NCBI GenBank assembly: GCA_046598395.1
Contig: JBKJIQ010000036.1
Span: 62,001-126,000, forward strand
DNA from: JAENVU01 sp046598395
Lineage (GTDB): Bacteria > Actinomycetota > Acidimicrobiia > IMCC26256 > JAENVU01
Reading direction: 5' to 3'
DNA: 64,000 bases
The translations under genes and the position numbers were made by a program. The notes below the pieces were generated by a model. The model worked only from the letters and a program-made list of their open reading frames with translations. It was not told where the DNA came from and made no database searches. This document shows, piece by piece, positions 32,456 through 42,119 of the stretch (position 1 is the first letter of the stretch; each line of letters begins with the position of its first letter).

Positions 32456-35215
32456 TCACCGCTCTCGCGAAGCGCGGCGTGCGTGTGCACGGGTGGCGGC
32501 CTTCCGCAGCTCGTCGACTATCAAGATCGTGGCGGCAACCGCAACGCAGACCGCCCACTCGTTCGCGTTGAGCGGCACAGTGTCGAAGATGGTGCCGAAC
32601 ACCGAGAGGTGGACCACGGCGATCTGCAGGACCGCGACCGCGGCGAGCGCGCCCCAGAGCCGCCCGTTGGTAAGTGAGTGGCGCCGGAACACGCTGGCGT
32701 GCTCGCTACGCGCGTTGAGCGCATTGAACAGCTGGAACACCACGAATGTGGTGAACGCCATCGTGCCCGCGACCTCAGAACCGAGATCGCCACGACGGGC
32801 GCCAGCGAAGACGAGCAACGTGCCGGTCGCCATCACCACGCCGAGGAGGGCGAGCGCGGACAATCGGGACCGGGTGAGGATGGGTACCGACATCCGGCGC
32901 GGCGGCCGACTCAGCACACCCGGAGCAGGAGGGTCGAGCCCGAGTGCGATCGCGGGTGGACCATCCATGATGAGATTAACCCACAACATCTGGATCGGCG
33001 TGAACGGCGTGGGCAGCCCGACGAGCAGCGCACCGAGGATCGTCAGAATCGCCCCGATATTCGTCGAGAGCTGGAACCGCACGAACTTGAGGATGTTGTC
33101 GTAGATCGTCCGGCCGATCTCGATGGCCACGACGATCGTCGAGAAGTTGTCATCGGCGAGGACCATCTCGCCCGCCTCTTTCGTGACCTCCGTGCCCGCG
33201 ACACCCATCGCGACACCGATGTCGGCGGTTTTGAGCGCCGCGGCGTCATTGACCCCGTCACCGGTCATCGCAACGATGTTCTGGCGTCGCTTCAGCGCCT
33301 CGACGATCCGGACCTTGTGTTCGGGAGCAACCCGAGCAAAGACTCCCAGACCGTCGATCTCATCGCTGAGCGCGTCGACGCCGAGTTCGTCGAGCTCGCG
33401 TCCCGTGATAACTCGACCGGGGATTCCAAGCTCCGCGGCGATAGACCGGGCAGTCGCCGCATGGTCGCCGGTAATCATCTTGACTTGGATTCCGGCGCCG
33501 CGACACCGCTCGATCGCCTCCGCGGCCTCGGGGCGCGCCGGGTCGAGAATACCGACGAGCGCCTCCAACCGTAGGTCCTGGACCAGGCCGAAGCGCTCGT
33601 GCTCGAGACCCAGCTCCATCGTGTCGGCGTCATCGACCGTACGACTGGCAATCGCAAGGACCCGCAGTCCGCGTGCCGCCAGAGCCTCGATGTCCCTCTC
33701 GAGCTCGCGGCGTCGAGCATCGTCGATTGGTTGCTCGCCGTCGGCGGAGTCCGCGAACCATCCGCACCGATCGAGCAGCACCTCGGGCGCACCCTTGACG
33801 CAGACCAGGAGGTGGCCAGGATGATCCGGATGACGATGGAACGTGGCCATGAACTTGTACGCCGAGTCGAACGGGATCTCGGCGATTCGCGGGCAGCGAC
33901 CGCGCTCGACATCCGCATTGATATCGGCCTTGGCCGCCAACACGACCAGGGCCGCCTCCGTCGGATCGCCCACGATCCCGCCATCGTCAGCCAGCGCGCT
34001 GTTGTTGCACAGCACCGCGGTCACCAGGGCAGGCCGCAGGTCCGGTACGTCGCCACCCTCGGCGGCGGTGATGGTGCCGACCGGTTCGTAACCATGACCC
34101 TCGACCTGGAACAGGCGCCCCCGCCAGAGCGCGCGTACCGTCATCTGATTGAACGTCAGCGTGCCGGTCTTGTCGCTACAGATCACCGAGGTTGCGCCGA
34201 GGGTCTCGACCGAGGCGAGCCGTTTCACAATGGCGTTGCGACGAGCCATTCGGCGCGCACCGACTGCGAGGGTCACGGCAACGACCGCCGGGAGGCCTTC
34301 CGGAATCGACGCGACCGCCAGCGCGACGGCGGTGAGCGCGGCGTCGGAAAATCCCTCGCCATCACGCAGCGCGAGGGCGAACACGGCGAGGCTCGCCACG
34401 CCCGCGAGCGCAGCGATGCGACGGCCGAGGGAGTCGAGCTGGCGTTGGAGCGGCGTCGGGGCCCGCACTGCGCTCGCAAGCATTCCTGCGATGCGACCGA
34501 TCTCGGTCCGCATACCGGTCCGGATCACGAGCAGCTCGGCGCTCCCACGGGTGATGGTCGTGTTCATGAACGCAAGATTTACGAGCTCCGCGACCGGGAG
34601 CTCCTCGTCGCCCAGTGGTTCGGAGATCTTGTCGACCGGGACCGACTCGCCGGTGAGCACCGACTCGTCGACGGCCAGGCTCGCCGTGATGATCAGCCGT
34701 CCATCAGCCGGGACGCGATCACCTGCCTCGAGCAACACGACATCTCCGGGAACGAGGTCTCGCGCGTCGATCTCGGCCACATGGCCGTCGCGGCGCACCC
34801 GCGACCGGGCAATGAGCATGCGTTTGAGCGCGTCCATGCTCCGTTCGGCGCGGTTGACCTGCACGAACCCAATCACCGCGTTGATGACCAGCACCGCCGA
34901 GATCACGATCGGGTCCTTCACGTCGCCGACCACCGCGGCGAGCACCGCCGCAGCCATCAGCACGTAGGACAGCAGCGACCGGAACTGGTCGAGGAACACC
35001 AAGAGTCGCGCCCGGCGGGCCGTCTCCTCGAGCGCGTTCGGGCCGTACTCCGCGGCGCGCTCCTCAACGTCGTCAGCCGACAGCCCGCGCCCCGGATCGA
35101 CCCCCAGTCGCGCCACCGCCTCCCTGCCATCGAATGCATACCAACGCGTCGGCACATCATCGCCGCGCCAGCCCGTCTGCGTCCCGACGAGGTCGACGCC
35201 GCGCTCAGTCGTCAT
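32456..35215 (-). CDS. P2-type cation-transporting ATPase, CtpF-like
   Basis: The 919-residue protein has the P2-ATPase layout: a cation ATPase N-domain (WYAFDGREAVARLGVDPGRG), the actuator motif LAVDESVLTGESVPVDK, the phosphorylation site ICSDKTGTLTFNQMTV, nucleotide-binding KGAPEVLLDRC and MTGDGVNDAAAL. Transmembrane helices follow in PFTPIQMLWVNLIMDGPPAI. This places it with Ca2+/Na+-type pumps such as mycobacterial CtpF, not with heavy-metal P1B pumps. A GAGG site lies 7 bases before the ATG. Neighbours include a UspA scrap and a DosRS-like pair, the same company CtpF keeps in the Dos regulon. Confidence 0.92.
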   Translation of the reverse strand: MTTERGVDLVGTQTGWRGDDVPTRWYAFDGREAVARLGVDPGRGLSADDVEERAAEYGPNALEETARRARLLVFLDQFRSLLSYVLMAAAVLAAVVGDVKDPIVISAVLVINAVIGFVQVNRAERSMDALKRMLIARSRVRRDGHVAEIDARDLVPGDVVLLEAGDRVPADGRLIITASLAVDESVLTGESVPVDKISEPLGDEELPVAELVNLAFMNTTITRGSAELLVIRTGMRTEIGRIAGMLASAVRAPTPLQRQLDSLGRRIAALAGVASLAVFALALRDGEGFSDAALTAVALAVASIPEGLPAVVAVTLAVGARRMARRNAIVKRLASVETLGATSVICSDKTGTLTFNQMTVRALWRGRLFQVEGHGYEPVGTITAAEGGDVPDLRPALVTAVLCNNSALADDGGIVGDPTEAALVVLAAKADINADVERGRCPRIAEIPFDSAYKFMATFHRHPDHPGHLLVCVKGAPEVLLDRCGWFADSADGEQPIDDARRRELERDIEALAARGLRVLAIASRTVDDADTMELGLEHERFGLVQDLRLEALVGILDPARPEAAEAIERCRGAGIQVKMITGDHAATARSIAAELGIPGRVITGRELDELGVDALSDEIDGLGVFARVAPEHKVRIVEALKRRQNIVAMTGDGVNDAAALKTADIGVAMGVAGTEVTKEAGEMVLADDNFSTIVVAIEIGRTIYDNILKFVRFQLSTNIGAILTILGALLVGLPTPFTPIQMLWVNLIMDGPPAIALGLDPPAPGVLSRPPRRMSVPILTRSRLSALALLGVVMATGTLLVFAGARRGDLGSEVAGTMAFTTFVVFQLFNALNARSEHASVFRRHSLTNGRLWGALAAVAVLQIAVVHLSVFGTIFDTVPLNANEWAVCVAVAATILIVDELRKAATRAHARRASRER

Positions 35216-35340
35216 TCGTATCCTCGCTCGGCAGTCGTGCAGGTCGAAACGAGACTACCGAGAGCCTCGATGCCGGTGACCGGTCTCGGACCAGACAACC
35301 CCCGACAATGAAGAACCCACGACGACCTCGATGAAGCTGT

Positions 35341-35395
35341 GATGAAGCCCGGGCAGGAGACGGACGCCCCGGTCGCGCGTCACCATGGCTTCATC
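35341..35395. repeat. GATGAAGCC / GGCTTCATC inverted repeat upstream of the P2-type ATPase
   Basis: GATGAAGCC (35341-35349) and GGCTTCATC (35387-35395) are a perfect 9-base inverted repeat 37 bases apart, and a further ATGAAGC copy lies at 35331-35337. They lie 125-180 bases upstream of the ATPase start, in the 206-base gap that follows the pseudo-receiver gene. They could be regulator half-sites or the arms of a hairpin; the sequence does not decide. Confidence 0.35.
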
Positions 35396-35421
35396 CGTCT
35401 GGTGTCGTCACAAAGTCTTTT

Positions 35422-35826
35422 TCAGTCATCCACACTGACGGAGCGCCCATGACCGAACCCGTCGTGGAGTCGGGCGCACAGCTCATCCCCGATGGCGTCC
35501 GCGGCGATCCACGCCCCGGCGCCACCCCGGACCGCCTCGGCGCGGTACGCGTGATCCGGTTCGCGACCGATCACCACAACCCGAGCCGCAGGGAAGCCGC
35601 CACACTCGGGACCGCAACAGCTCGGGAAGTCGGTCGCGTCGACAATCAGGGCATCGGGGTAGTGCCGGTCGATCAAGCGAGCAAGGTCGACGATCGACGT
35701 GCTGGTCACCAGCCAGGGTTCTTGGTCGCGTTCGAGGAGCTCGGTAATCATTCGGCGCATGGACAGATATGCGACCGCGACGACAACGGCTCGCGGCTCG
35801 CCGGTCACCGAATGCTGTCGACACAT
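35422..35826 (-). CDS. Receiver-like (pseudo-receiver) protein
   Basis: The 134-residue protein (VVVAVAYLSMRRMITELLER, YPDALIVDATDFPSC, ARVVVIGREPDHAYRAEAVR, GAGAWIAADAIGDELCARL) has the alternating strand/helix pattern of a response-regulator receiver domain. It lacks the acidic pair at the start, and the Asp in LIVDATDF is the only candidate acceptor. There is no output domain. The ATG at 35826 fits the fold. It lies downstream of the DosR-like regulator gene on the same strand and may modulate that system. Confidence 0.6.
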   Translation of the reverse strand: MCRQHSVTGEPRAVVVAVAYLSMRRMITELLERDQEPWLVTSTSIVDLARLIDRHYPDALIVDATDFPSCCGPECGGFPAARVVVIGREPDHAYRAEAVRGGAGAWIAADAIGDELCARLHDGFGHGRSVSVDD

Positions 35827-35893
35827 ACCCAGATGATGGGCCTCCCGACCGGGAACGCCATCGGAACCGACTACCGAGTCATGCTGCGGACAT

Positions 35894-36565
35894 TCACGGA
35901 ATATCGTCGCCAACGAGCCCATCGTCGAGGAGACCGGCATCGCGTGCGAGGCGAACCAGCTCGGCCCGGGTGCGGGCATCGAGCTTCTGTTGGATGTGGG
36001 CGCGGTGGGTCTCGACGGTGCGAACCGACACGAAGAGCCGCTCGCCGATCTCGGTGTTCGTCAGACCCAGTGCGATCAGCCGCAACACGTCGACCTCGCG
36101 TCTGGAGAGCTCTCCGCCGGGGCCGGCGAGGCGGGCAGTCGGTGCGTCGGGGGCGAGGAGTGCAGCGCCGAGGGTCGGGTGCACGTACTGGTGTCCGGCA
36201 AAGACTTGCCGGACCGCATGAATGAGTTCGGAGTCGGCCGCGTCCTTGAGGAGGTAGCCGGCAGCGCCAGCCTCGAACGCCCGCCGGAGGTAGGCGACGT
36301 CGTCGTGAGCGGTGAGGACGAGCACCTGGGTGCCAGGGCTGATCGAGCGAACCTCAGTGGTGGCGTTGAGGCCGCTGCCGTCGGGCAGGCCAAGGTCCAT
36401 GACAAAGACGTCAGGGAGGCTCTGCGCGGCGAGCGCGATCGCCTCGGCCACGGAGCCGGCTTCGCCGATGACCTCGAGGTCGGGTTCCGCGTCGAGGATG
36501 CGGCGCAAGCCGCTCCGGACCACCGCGTGATCGTCGCACAGCGCGATCCGGATCGACTTACTCAA
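35894..36565 (-). CDS. NarL/LuxR-family response regulator, DosR-like
   Basis: The 223-residue protein has a receiver domain with acidic residues in CDDHAVV, phospho-acceptor Asp57 (FVMDLGLPDGSG) and LLKDAADSELI. A LuxR helix-turn-helix follows (about residues 153-213: LSRREVDVLRLIALGLTNTE, then RTVETHRAHIQQKL). Its ATG overlaps the stop of the histidine kinase gene (36558-36565), so it is that kinase's partner. By analogy to DosR/DevR it would activate genes under low oxygen or NO; nearby candidates are the CtpF-like ATPase, DUF302 and arginine deiminase genes. Confidence 0.9.
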   Translation of the reverse strand: MSKSIRIALCDDHAVVRSGLRRILDAEPDLEVIGEAGSVAEAIALAAQSLPDVFVMDLGLPDGSGLNATTEVRSISPGTQVLVLTAHDDVAYLRRAFEAGAAGYLLKDAADSELIHAVRQVFAGHQYVHPTLGAALLAPDAPTARLAGPGGELSRREVDVLRLIALGLTNTEIGERLFVSVRTVETHRAHIQQKLDARTRAELVRLARDAGLLDDGLVGDDIP

Positions 36566-37814
36566 TCGGCACTTCCAGACGGATGGTTGCGCCGTAGCCG
36601 GGGCGCGAGTCCACCGTCAGGATGCCGCCGACGAGTTCGCTCCTTTCGGTCATGCCCGCAACACCGAGGTGACGTCCGCTGCGGGGTGCGGCGGGATCGA
36701 AGCCCTTACCGTCGTCCTCGACCAGCGCGCGCAGTCGCCCGTCGGCAAGCATGACCGTCACGCTGACGGTCGTCGCGTCGGCGTGACGAACCACGTTGGT
36801 GAGTGCTTCTTGTACGACGCGGTAGACGACCGTCTCGAACTCTCCTCCCACCCGGATGTCGCCATCCAGTCCGTGGACCGCCACCTCGACGCAGAGCCCA
36901 GAACGTCCGGCGACGTCGTCGGCGAGGCGCGCCAGCGCGGGCGCCAAGCCGATGTCGTCGAGCACCGTCGGGCGCAGTTCAAATGCCAGGCGCCGAGCCC
37001 CTACGAGCGCGTCGCCCACTAACTCACGCACCTCGGCGACGAGACCACGCGCGTCGGCAACGTCGACGTCGTCACCGTCGAGCGATCGCTCGACGAGTCG
37101 CAGGCCCAAGAGGACCGACGTGAGGGCTTGACCGACGTCGTCGTGCAGATCACGTGACACTCGGGCCCGTTCGGCTTCCTGGGCGGCGAAAACCTCGCCG
37201 AGCATGACCCGGCGCGCCCGCGCCTGCTCCGCTGCCGCCACTGCGTCCGCGACCGCGGCCACCCGCTCCCGTTCGGACTCCACCAGTTGCGCACTTTCGA
37301 TCGCGCCGGCCGCGAACCCGGCCAGCGCGACGACAAGCGCTTCGTCTTCGTCCGTGAACAGACCCCCACCGCGTTTCTCGGTCAAATACAGATTGCCGTA
37401 GCGGCGGCCACCGCGGGCGATGGGGACCCCCAGGAAGGTGTGCATTGGTGGGTGGCCGGGCGGGAACCCACACGAGTCCGGGTGGGTCGAGATCTCCGCG
37501 AGACGTATCGGGCGGTCGGCGATGGTCAGCTCCCCCAGCAAGCCACGACCCTCCGGCAGGTTTCCTATGCGGGAAACGGCATCCTCGTCGAGGCCGTGGT
37601 GGATGAACGTGATCATCATGCCATCGTGGTGCACGCCGAGTGCGGCGTAGCGAGCGTCCGCGACACTGGATGCTTCGTCGACGATGTGTTGCAGCACCGC
37701 GGAGAACTCATGCTCGCCCGCTAGCTGCAGCGCGATCTCGAAGAGCAGGACGGCACTCCTGGGCCACCCCAACAAACGCGCATGCGCCGGCAGTGCCGGA
37801 TCAGGTGCCATCAA
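36558..37814 (-). CDS. GAF-domain sensor histidine kinase, DosS/DevS-like
   Basis: The 418-residue protein has a GAF domain (about residues 35-178) with ARYAALGVHHDG, IGNLPEGRGLLGELTIADRP and GFPPGHPPMHTFLGVPIARG. It continues into a HisKA_3 dimerisation helix with phospho-acceptor His224 (RVSRDLHDDVGQALTS) and an HATPase domain (VVQEALTNVVRHA, VEDDGKGFD). The GAF wording matches DosS/DosT of mycobacteria, which bind haem and sense O2, NO or CO; unlike them it has one GAF domain only. No membrane segment is seen, so it is soluble. Whether it binds haem cannot be told from sequence alone. Confidence 0.88.
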   Translation of the reverse strand: MMAPDPALPAHARLLGWPRSAVLLFEIALQLAGEHEFSAVLQHIVDEASSVADARYAALGVHHDGMMITFIHHGLDEDAVSRIGNLPEGRGLLGELTIADRPIRLAEISTHPDSCGFPPGHPPMHTFLGVPIARGGRRYGNLYLTEKRGGGLFTDEDEALVVALAGFAAGAIESAQLVESERERVAAVADAVAAAEQARARRVMLGEVFAAQEAERARVSRDLHDDVGQALTSVLLGLRLVERSLDGDDVDVADARGLVAEVRELVGDALVGARRLAFELRPTVLDDIGLAPALARLADDVAGRSGLCVEVAVHGLDGDIRVGGEFETVVYRVVQEALTNVVRHADATTVSVTVMLADGRLRALVEDDGKGFDPAAPRSGRHLGVAGMTERSELVGGILTVDSRPGYGATIRLEVPIE

Positions 37815-37972
37815 CCATCCACCGTAGTAGCACCGCTGGGACCCGCGCGCTGGCCCGCCGATCGCAACGCTCGGTCAGAGGTAGACGCTCGTATGGAGCG
37901 CCCGTCCGACCGCCGACTCGCCAAGAAGCGCGATGCACGCTTCGAGAGAAAGGTGCAGAACCCATGCGTCCT

Positions 37973-38526
37973 TCATGAGGCCTCCTCCTGGGCCAACGCT
38001 CCCGGGTCACGTCGTCTCGACCGCGAACCGGTTTCGGCCGCAGCAGCCTCGCGGGCGAGGAAGGTGCCGAGCTCTCCGATCGTGCTCATGAGCGGCGCCG
38101 GGAACACGACCGTCGTGTTCCTGTCGACCCCGATCTCCACGAGCGTCTGTAGGTTCCGAAGCTGAAGCGCAAAAGGATGCGCCATCATCGTGTCCGACGC
38201 TTCGCGCCGACGTTCTCGATGGCGATCAACGCCTTGGTGGCGTCGACAACGCGGTAATACGCGACTGCGGAGACGTCCACGCTGACGTTGTCGCGCGTGA
38301 TGATTCCTTGCGATTCGATCGGCATCGTCACGATCCGCAGGGAAACGCGACGGAGCACATCGACAATCGGGACAATGGCGACGAGGCCGGGTTTCCTGAC
38401 ACCGATGACTCGACCCAACCGGAAAAGCACCCCCTCCTCGTATTGCTGCACGATCCGCAACGACAAAGCGGCACCGAAAAGCAGGACGAACACAACGACG
38501 ATTCCCACGATCAACACTGCGCCCAT
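37973..38526 (-). pseudogene. Slipin (SPFH/stomatin-like) gene with internal deletion and frameshift
   Basis: From an ATG at 38526 the frame reads an N-terminal membrane helix and QQYEEGVLFRLGRVIGVRKP through DATKALIAIENVG, a normal slipin start. At about 38205 the sequence joins directly to ASDTMMAHPFALQLRNLQTL and NTTVVFPAPLMSTIGELGTF, the normal slipin C-terminus, in another frame. About 110 residues of the SPFH domain are missing, so no functional protein is made. The precise junction (GGCGCGAAGCG/TCGGACACG) shows a clean deletion. Confidence 0.75.
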
Positions 38527-38840
38527 ATGCGACTCCTCGCTCGGTCTAGGAACGATCGCCCTTCGCCAACGCTGCGTCATCCGCGGCAACTACCGAACCG
38601 GGCTGCGGTGGGCCACGGAGCCGGCGCAGCGCGCCTCCGGTGTTGTGATGTTCGCGCGGCTGTGGTCCGAGTTACCGACGTTCCCGCGTCCGCACATCGG
38701 ATCCGTAGCAAGTCCGGATGCAATCCGACGCGTCACCGACGATGATGTCGAAGCCGGATACACCACGGATGGCGGCACGTGCTGGTGTCGTTGCGAGTTC
38801 GCGATCGTCATCGACCCGTGTCCGCCACGGAGGAGACCTC
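38527..38840. other. Intergenic region without recognisable gene, upstream of the CPD-type ATPase
   Basis: This 314-base stretch separates the slipin remnant from the heavy-metal ATPase. I see no frame with family resemblance on either strand. It holds a weak GGAAC-N4-GCCC site (38549-38561), 23 bases from the slipin start, and the ATPase's strong ribosome-binding site GGAGGAGA (38829-38836). No dyad like those at 29.8 or 48.2 kb is visible. Confidence 0.5.
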
Positions 38841-41345
38841 ATGCATGACCACGACCACCACCACCACGACGCCGACGACGCCGACGCACCCGGCACCCAG
38901 ACCGTCGTCTTGGAGACCGCCGGTTTGCAGTGGGCCACCGAGAAGAACGTCGTTGAGTCCACACTCGCCCGCCGACCGGGCGTGCACTCGGTCGAAGTGA
39001 ATCCGGTTGCCCAGACCGCCACCGTGACCTTCGACCCCAGCGTCAGCAGCGTCGCGACGCTACGGGGATGGGTCCAGGATTGTGGTTACCACTGTGCCGG
39101 CCAGTCGGTACCCAAACACGTCTGTCTCCCGATGGCCGAGCCGAGTGGACACAACCAAACCAGCGCTCCCGCGCCCGCGACGCATGAACCCGCGACGCAT
39201 GAGCCCGCGACACCCGAACCCGCCGCACCCGGGCAGCACGACGCGCCGACGGGCCAGTCGCCGCACGACGCGATGGGACACGGAGGCAAACACAGCGGGA
39301 TGTCGATGGCCACGATGGTCGCCGACATGCGCCGCCGTTTTCTGGTCGCAGCGCTGTTCTCGGTACCGATCGTCTTGTGGTCACCCATCGGGCGCGACGT
39401 GCTCGGATTCTCTGTCGCCGCCCCGTTTGGGATGCGCAACGACGTATTTCAGCTGCTGCTGACCCTGCCCGTGGTGTTCTGGGCGTCCTGGATCTTCTTC
39501 GACGGAGCGGTCCGTGCGTTGCGGGCCCGCACCCTCGACATGATGGTGCTGGTCGCAGTAGCCGTCGGTTCCGGGTGGATCTACTCCCTCGTCGTGACCC
39601 TGACCGGCGGCGGCGAGGTGTTCTACGAGGCGGCCACAGTCCTGGCGTCGTTCGTGCTGCTGGGCCACTGGTTCGAGATGCGCGCCCGGGGCGGGGCCAA
39701 CGAAGCAATCCGTGCGCTACTGGATCTCGCGCCGCCGATGGCGCTCGTCGTACGCGACGGCGGAACCGTCGAGATTCCGACCGCCGACGTCCAAGTGGGA
39801 GACCTGCTCCTGGTTCGCCCCGGCGCGAAGGTCGCGGTCGACGGCATCGTCGAGGACGGCGAGAGCGACTTCGACGAGTCGATGGTCACCGGCGAGAGTT
39901 TGCCGGTCCACAAAGCGACCGGCGACGAGGTCATCGGCGCCACGCTGAACACCACCGGAACGCTGCGGGTGCGGGCCACCAAGGTCGGGGTCGATACCGC
40001 CCTGGCGCAGATCGTCAAGCTCGTTCAGGAGGCGCAGAACTCCAAAGCGCCGGGCCAGCGCCTGGCTGATCGCGCCGCGTTCTGGCTGGTATTCGTGGCC
40101 CTCATCGGCGGCGCGGCCACATTCCTCGTATGGAGCGTGCTGGTCGGTCGACCCGTGTCCGAAGCGATGTTGTTCGCGATCACGGTGGTGGTCATCACGT
40201 GTCCCGATGCGCTCGGGCTCGCCACACCCACCGCGATCATGGTCGGTACCGGTCTCGGCGCGGGTCGCGGCGTGCTGTTCAAGAACGCGATGGCACTCGA
40301 GACCGTTGCTCGTATCGACACTGTTGTCATGGACAAGACCGGCACCCTCACCAAAGGCGAACCTGAGGTCACCGACATCGTCACCGACGGGATGGATGAG
40401 GCCGAGCTCCTCGCGTTGGCCGCCGCAGTCGAGCGCGAATCCGAACATCCGCTGGCGCAGGCCGTGGTGGCCGCCGCCGAGGCGCGCGGCGCCAAGGTGT
40501 TCGTCGCCGAAGGCTTCGACAGCGTTCCCGGTCACGGGGCACTCGCGAAGGTCGACGGCCGCAAAGTGGTCGTCGGCAACCGCCGACTCATGGAACGCGA
40601 AAACATCGACCTCGCCTCCTTGGCTGCACGGCGTCAGGAACTGACCGAGACCGGTCGTACCACGGTGGTCGTGGCCATCGACGGCCGGGCCGCCGGGCTC
40701 ATCGCGCTGGCCGACGCGCCCCGTGAGACATCGATCACCGCAGTTGCGGAGCTGCGTTCGATGGACGTCGAGGTCGTCATGCTCACCGGTGACAACGAGG
40801 CCACCGCGCGTCGTATCGCCGGCATCCTCGGCGTCGACACCGTGATCGCGGAGGTTCTCCCCGCCGACAAAGCCTCCAAGATCAGCGAACTCCAGGCCGC
40901 CGGCCGAAAGGTTGCGATGGTCGGCGACGGTGTGAACGACGCCCCCGCCCTCGCCCAGGCCGATGTCGGTATCGCCATCGGCGCCGGCACTGACGTGGCC
41001 ATCGAGACCGCCGATGTCGTGCTGATGCGCTCGGACCCGCTCGATGTCGCCGTTGCGCTGCGGATCGGGCGCGGCACGCTGCGCAAAATGCATCAGAACC
41101 TCGGATGGGCGATTGGCTACAACGTCATTGCGCTGCCGATCGCGGCCGGAGTATTCGAACCGGCCTTCGGGCTCGTGCTCCGCCCCGAGATCGCCGCGTT
41201 GTCGATGTCCGGATCGAGCTTCATCGTCGCGGTGAACGCGGTCATGCTCAAACGGCTTCGACTCCCTCGCCCCGCCGTCGTCGGCGCTCCCGGTGATGGA
41301 GCGCCCGTGAACGCAGCGGCCGCCGGTCTCACGCCGGTGGCGTGA
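38841..41345 (+). CDS. Heavy-metal P1B-type ATPase with CPD membrane motif
   Basis: The 834-residue protein starts with a His-rich stretch (MHDHDHHHHDADDADAP) and an HMA-fold domain that lacks the usual CxxC metal motif (ETAGLQWATEKNVVES). A spacer with repeated ATHEP units and His/Met residues follows, then a P1B ATPase core with actuator DESMVTGESLPV, ion-path motif TCPDALGLATPT (CPD instead of CPC), phosphorylation site VMDKTGTLTKGEP, the HP motif SEHPLAQ and VGDGVNDAPAL. The CPD variety is known among bacterial copper-type ATPases, but its ion is not settled. A GGAGGAGA ribosome-binding site precedes the ATG. It probably exports a soft metal ion. Confidence 0.93.
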   Translation: MHDHDHHHHDADDADAPGTQTVVLETAGLQWATEKNVVESTLARRPGVHSVEVNPVAQTATVTFDPSVSSVATLRGWVQDCGYHCAGQSVPKHVCLPMAEPSGHNQTSAPAPATHEPATHEPATPEPAAPGQHDAPTGQSPHDAMGHGGKHSGMSMATMVADMRRRFLVAALFSVPIVLWSPIGRDVLGFSVAAPFGMRNDVFQLLLTLPVVFWASWIFFDGAVRALRARTLDMMVLVAVAVGSGWIYSLVVTLTGGGEVFYEAATVLASFVLLGHWFEMRARGGANEAIRALLDLAPPMALVVRDGGTVEIPTADVQVGDLLLVRPGAKVAVDGIVEDGESDFDESMVTGESLPVHKATGDEVIGATLNTTGTLRVRATKVGVDTALAQIVKLVQEAQNSKAPGQRLADRAAFWLVFVALIGGAATFLVWSVLVGRPVSEAMLFAITVVVITCPDALGLATPTAIMVGTGLGAGRGVLFKNAMALETVARIDTVVMDKTGTLTKGEPEVTDIVTDGMDEAELLALAAAVERESEHPLAQAVVAAAEARGAKVFVAEGFDSVPGHGALAKVDGRKVVVGNRRLMERENIDLASLAARRQELTETGRTTVVVAIDGRAAGLIALADAPRETSITAVAELRSMDVEVVMLTGDNEATARRIAGILGVDTVIAEVLPADKASKISELQAAGRKVAMVGDGVNDAPALAQADVGIAIGAGTDVAIETADVVLMRSDPLDVAVALRIGRGTLRKMHQNLGWAIGYNVIALPIAAGVFEPAFGLVLRPEIAALSMSGSSFIVAVNAVMLKRLRLPRPAVVGAPGDGAPVNAAAAGLTPVA

Positions 41346-41419
41346 CGGCGGCACCACCGGCTGCGAATGTCGCCATGGTCCCGGCAGGGGGTGCCGAACG
41401 GCCGAACACCATCCGCATG

Positions 41420-41992
41420 CTGTGGGTCACCGCAAGCTGGGGCGGGTGTCCTGCCCGCGTGGTGGCTCTACCGGAGCCGGTCAGCGCAACCACGGTCGCT
41501 GCCCCGTCGTCGGTTTCAGCGGACTCCTGGTGGTAGCCATCCCGGGTGGTGGGGGCAAGGCGCCGCACAATCGCTCGGGGCGGCCGTCGCGATGACTACC
41601 GGGACTCTGTTGGCCCGGCGCCTCGCCGGCACCGACGTCGTGGTGGTCGCCGCGTGGCATTTCCTCGCCGGCGGTGTCCTCCTCGCCGCTGGGCGGCCGT
41701 GGTCGAAGGCACACCGGTCATCACTTGGACACTCCGCTTTGCTCTGGTGCTCGCGTTCCTCTCGCTCATCGGCACCGCGGCCGCGTTCGTCCCCTGGTTC
41801 ACCGAAACCCAGCGAACGTCACTCACCCAGCTCGCCGCCTGGACCTTCCTGGTGCCTCTCGTCGGCATCGTCCTCGCCGCGATCGTCCTCGGCGAGCGGC
41901 CCGCCAGGTGGACCGCAACCGGCGTCGGCCTCGTGTTCGTTTCGCTCTGGTTCGTCATCCACCCCGCGCCCAGCACGACCGTCGTTCGGTGA
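41420..41992 (+). pseudogene. EamA/DMT-family transporter, frameshifted remnant
   Basis: A first piece (GAAVAMTTGTLLARRLAGTD and VVAAWHFLAGGVLLAAGRPW) ends near 41705. The continuation (TWTLRFALVLAFLSLIGTAA, QLAAWTFLVPLVGIVLAAIV, LGERPARWTATGVGLVFVSL) is in another frame and lacks several helices. Together they are a drug/metabolite transporter with a central deletion and a degraded N-terminus. No functional product is expected. Confidence 0.65.
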
Positions 41993-42119
41993 AGGTCCGC
42001 GACGCAGATGGGTAGCTATGGGACAGGTCGCCGTGACGGGGGCCAGGAGGGGTGCTCGAGACTCGGTTCAGCGGTCGCTGTCGGTTGCCGGCACGTGTCC
42101 CGCGAACGCGTCTTTGACC

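Noticed and set aside
33599..35311. A 570-residue plus-strand frame opposite the CtpF-like ATPase
   Set aside because: It is antisense to a well-supported P-type ATPase and shows no family motif or hydrophobic pattern.
39717..41357. A 546-residue minus-strand frame opposite the CPD-type ATPase
   Set aside because: It is antisense to the ATPase core, with no motif and biased composition.
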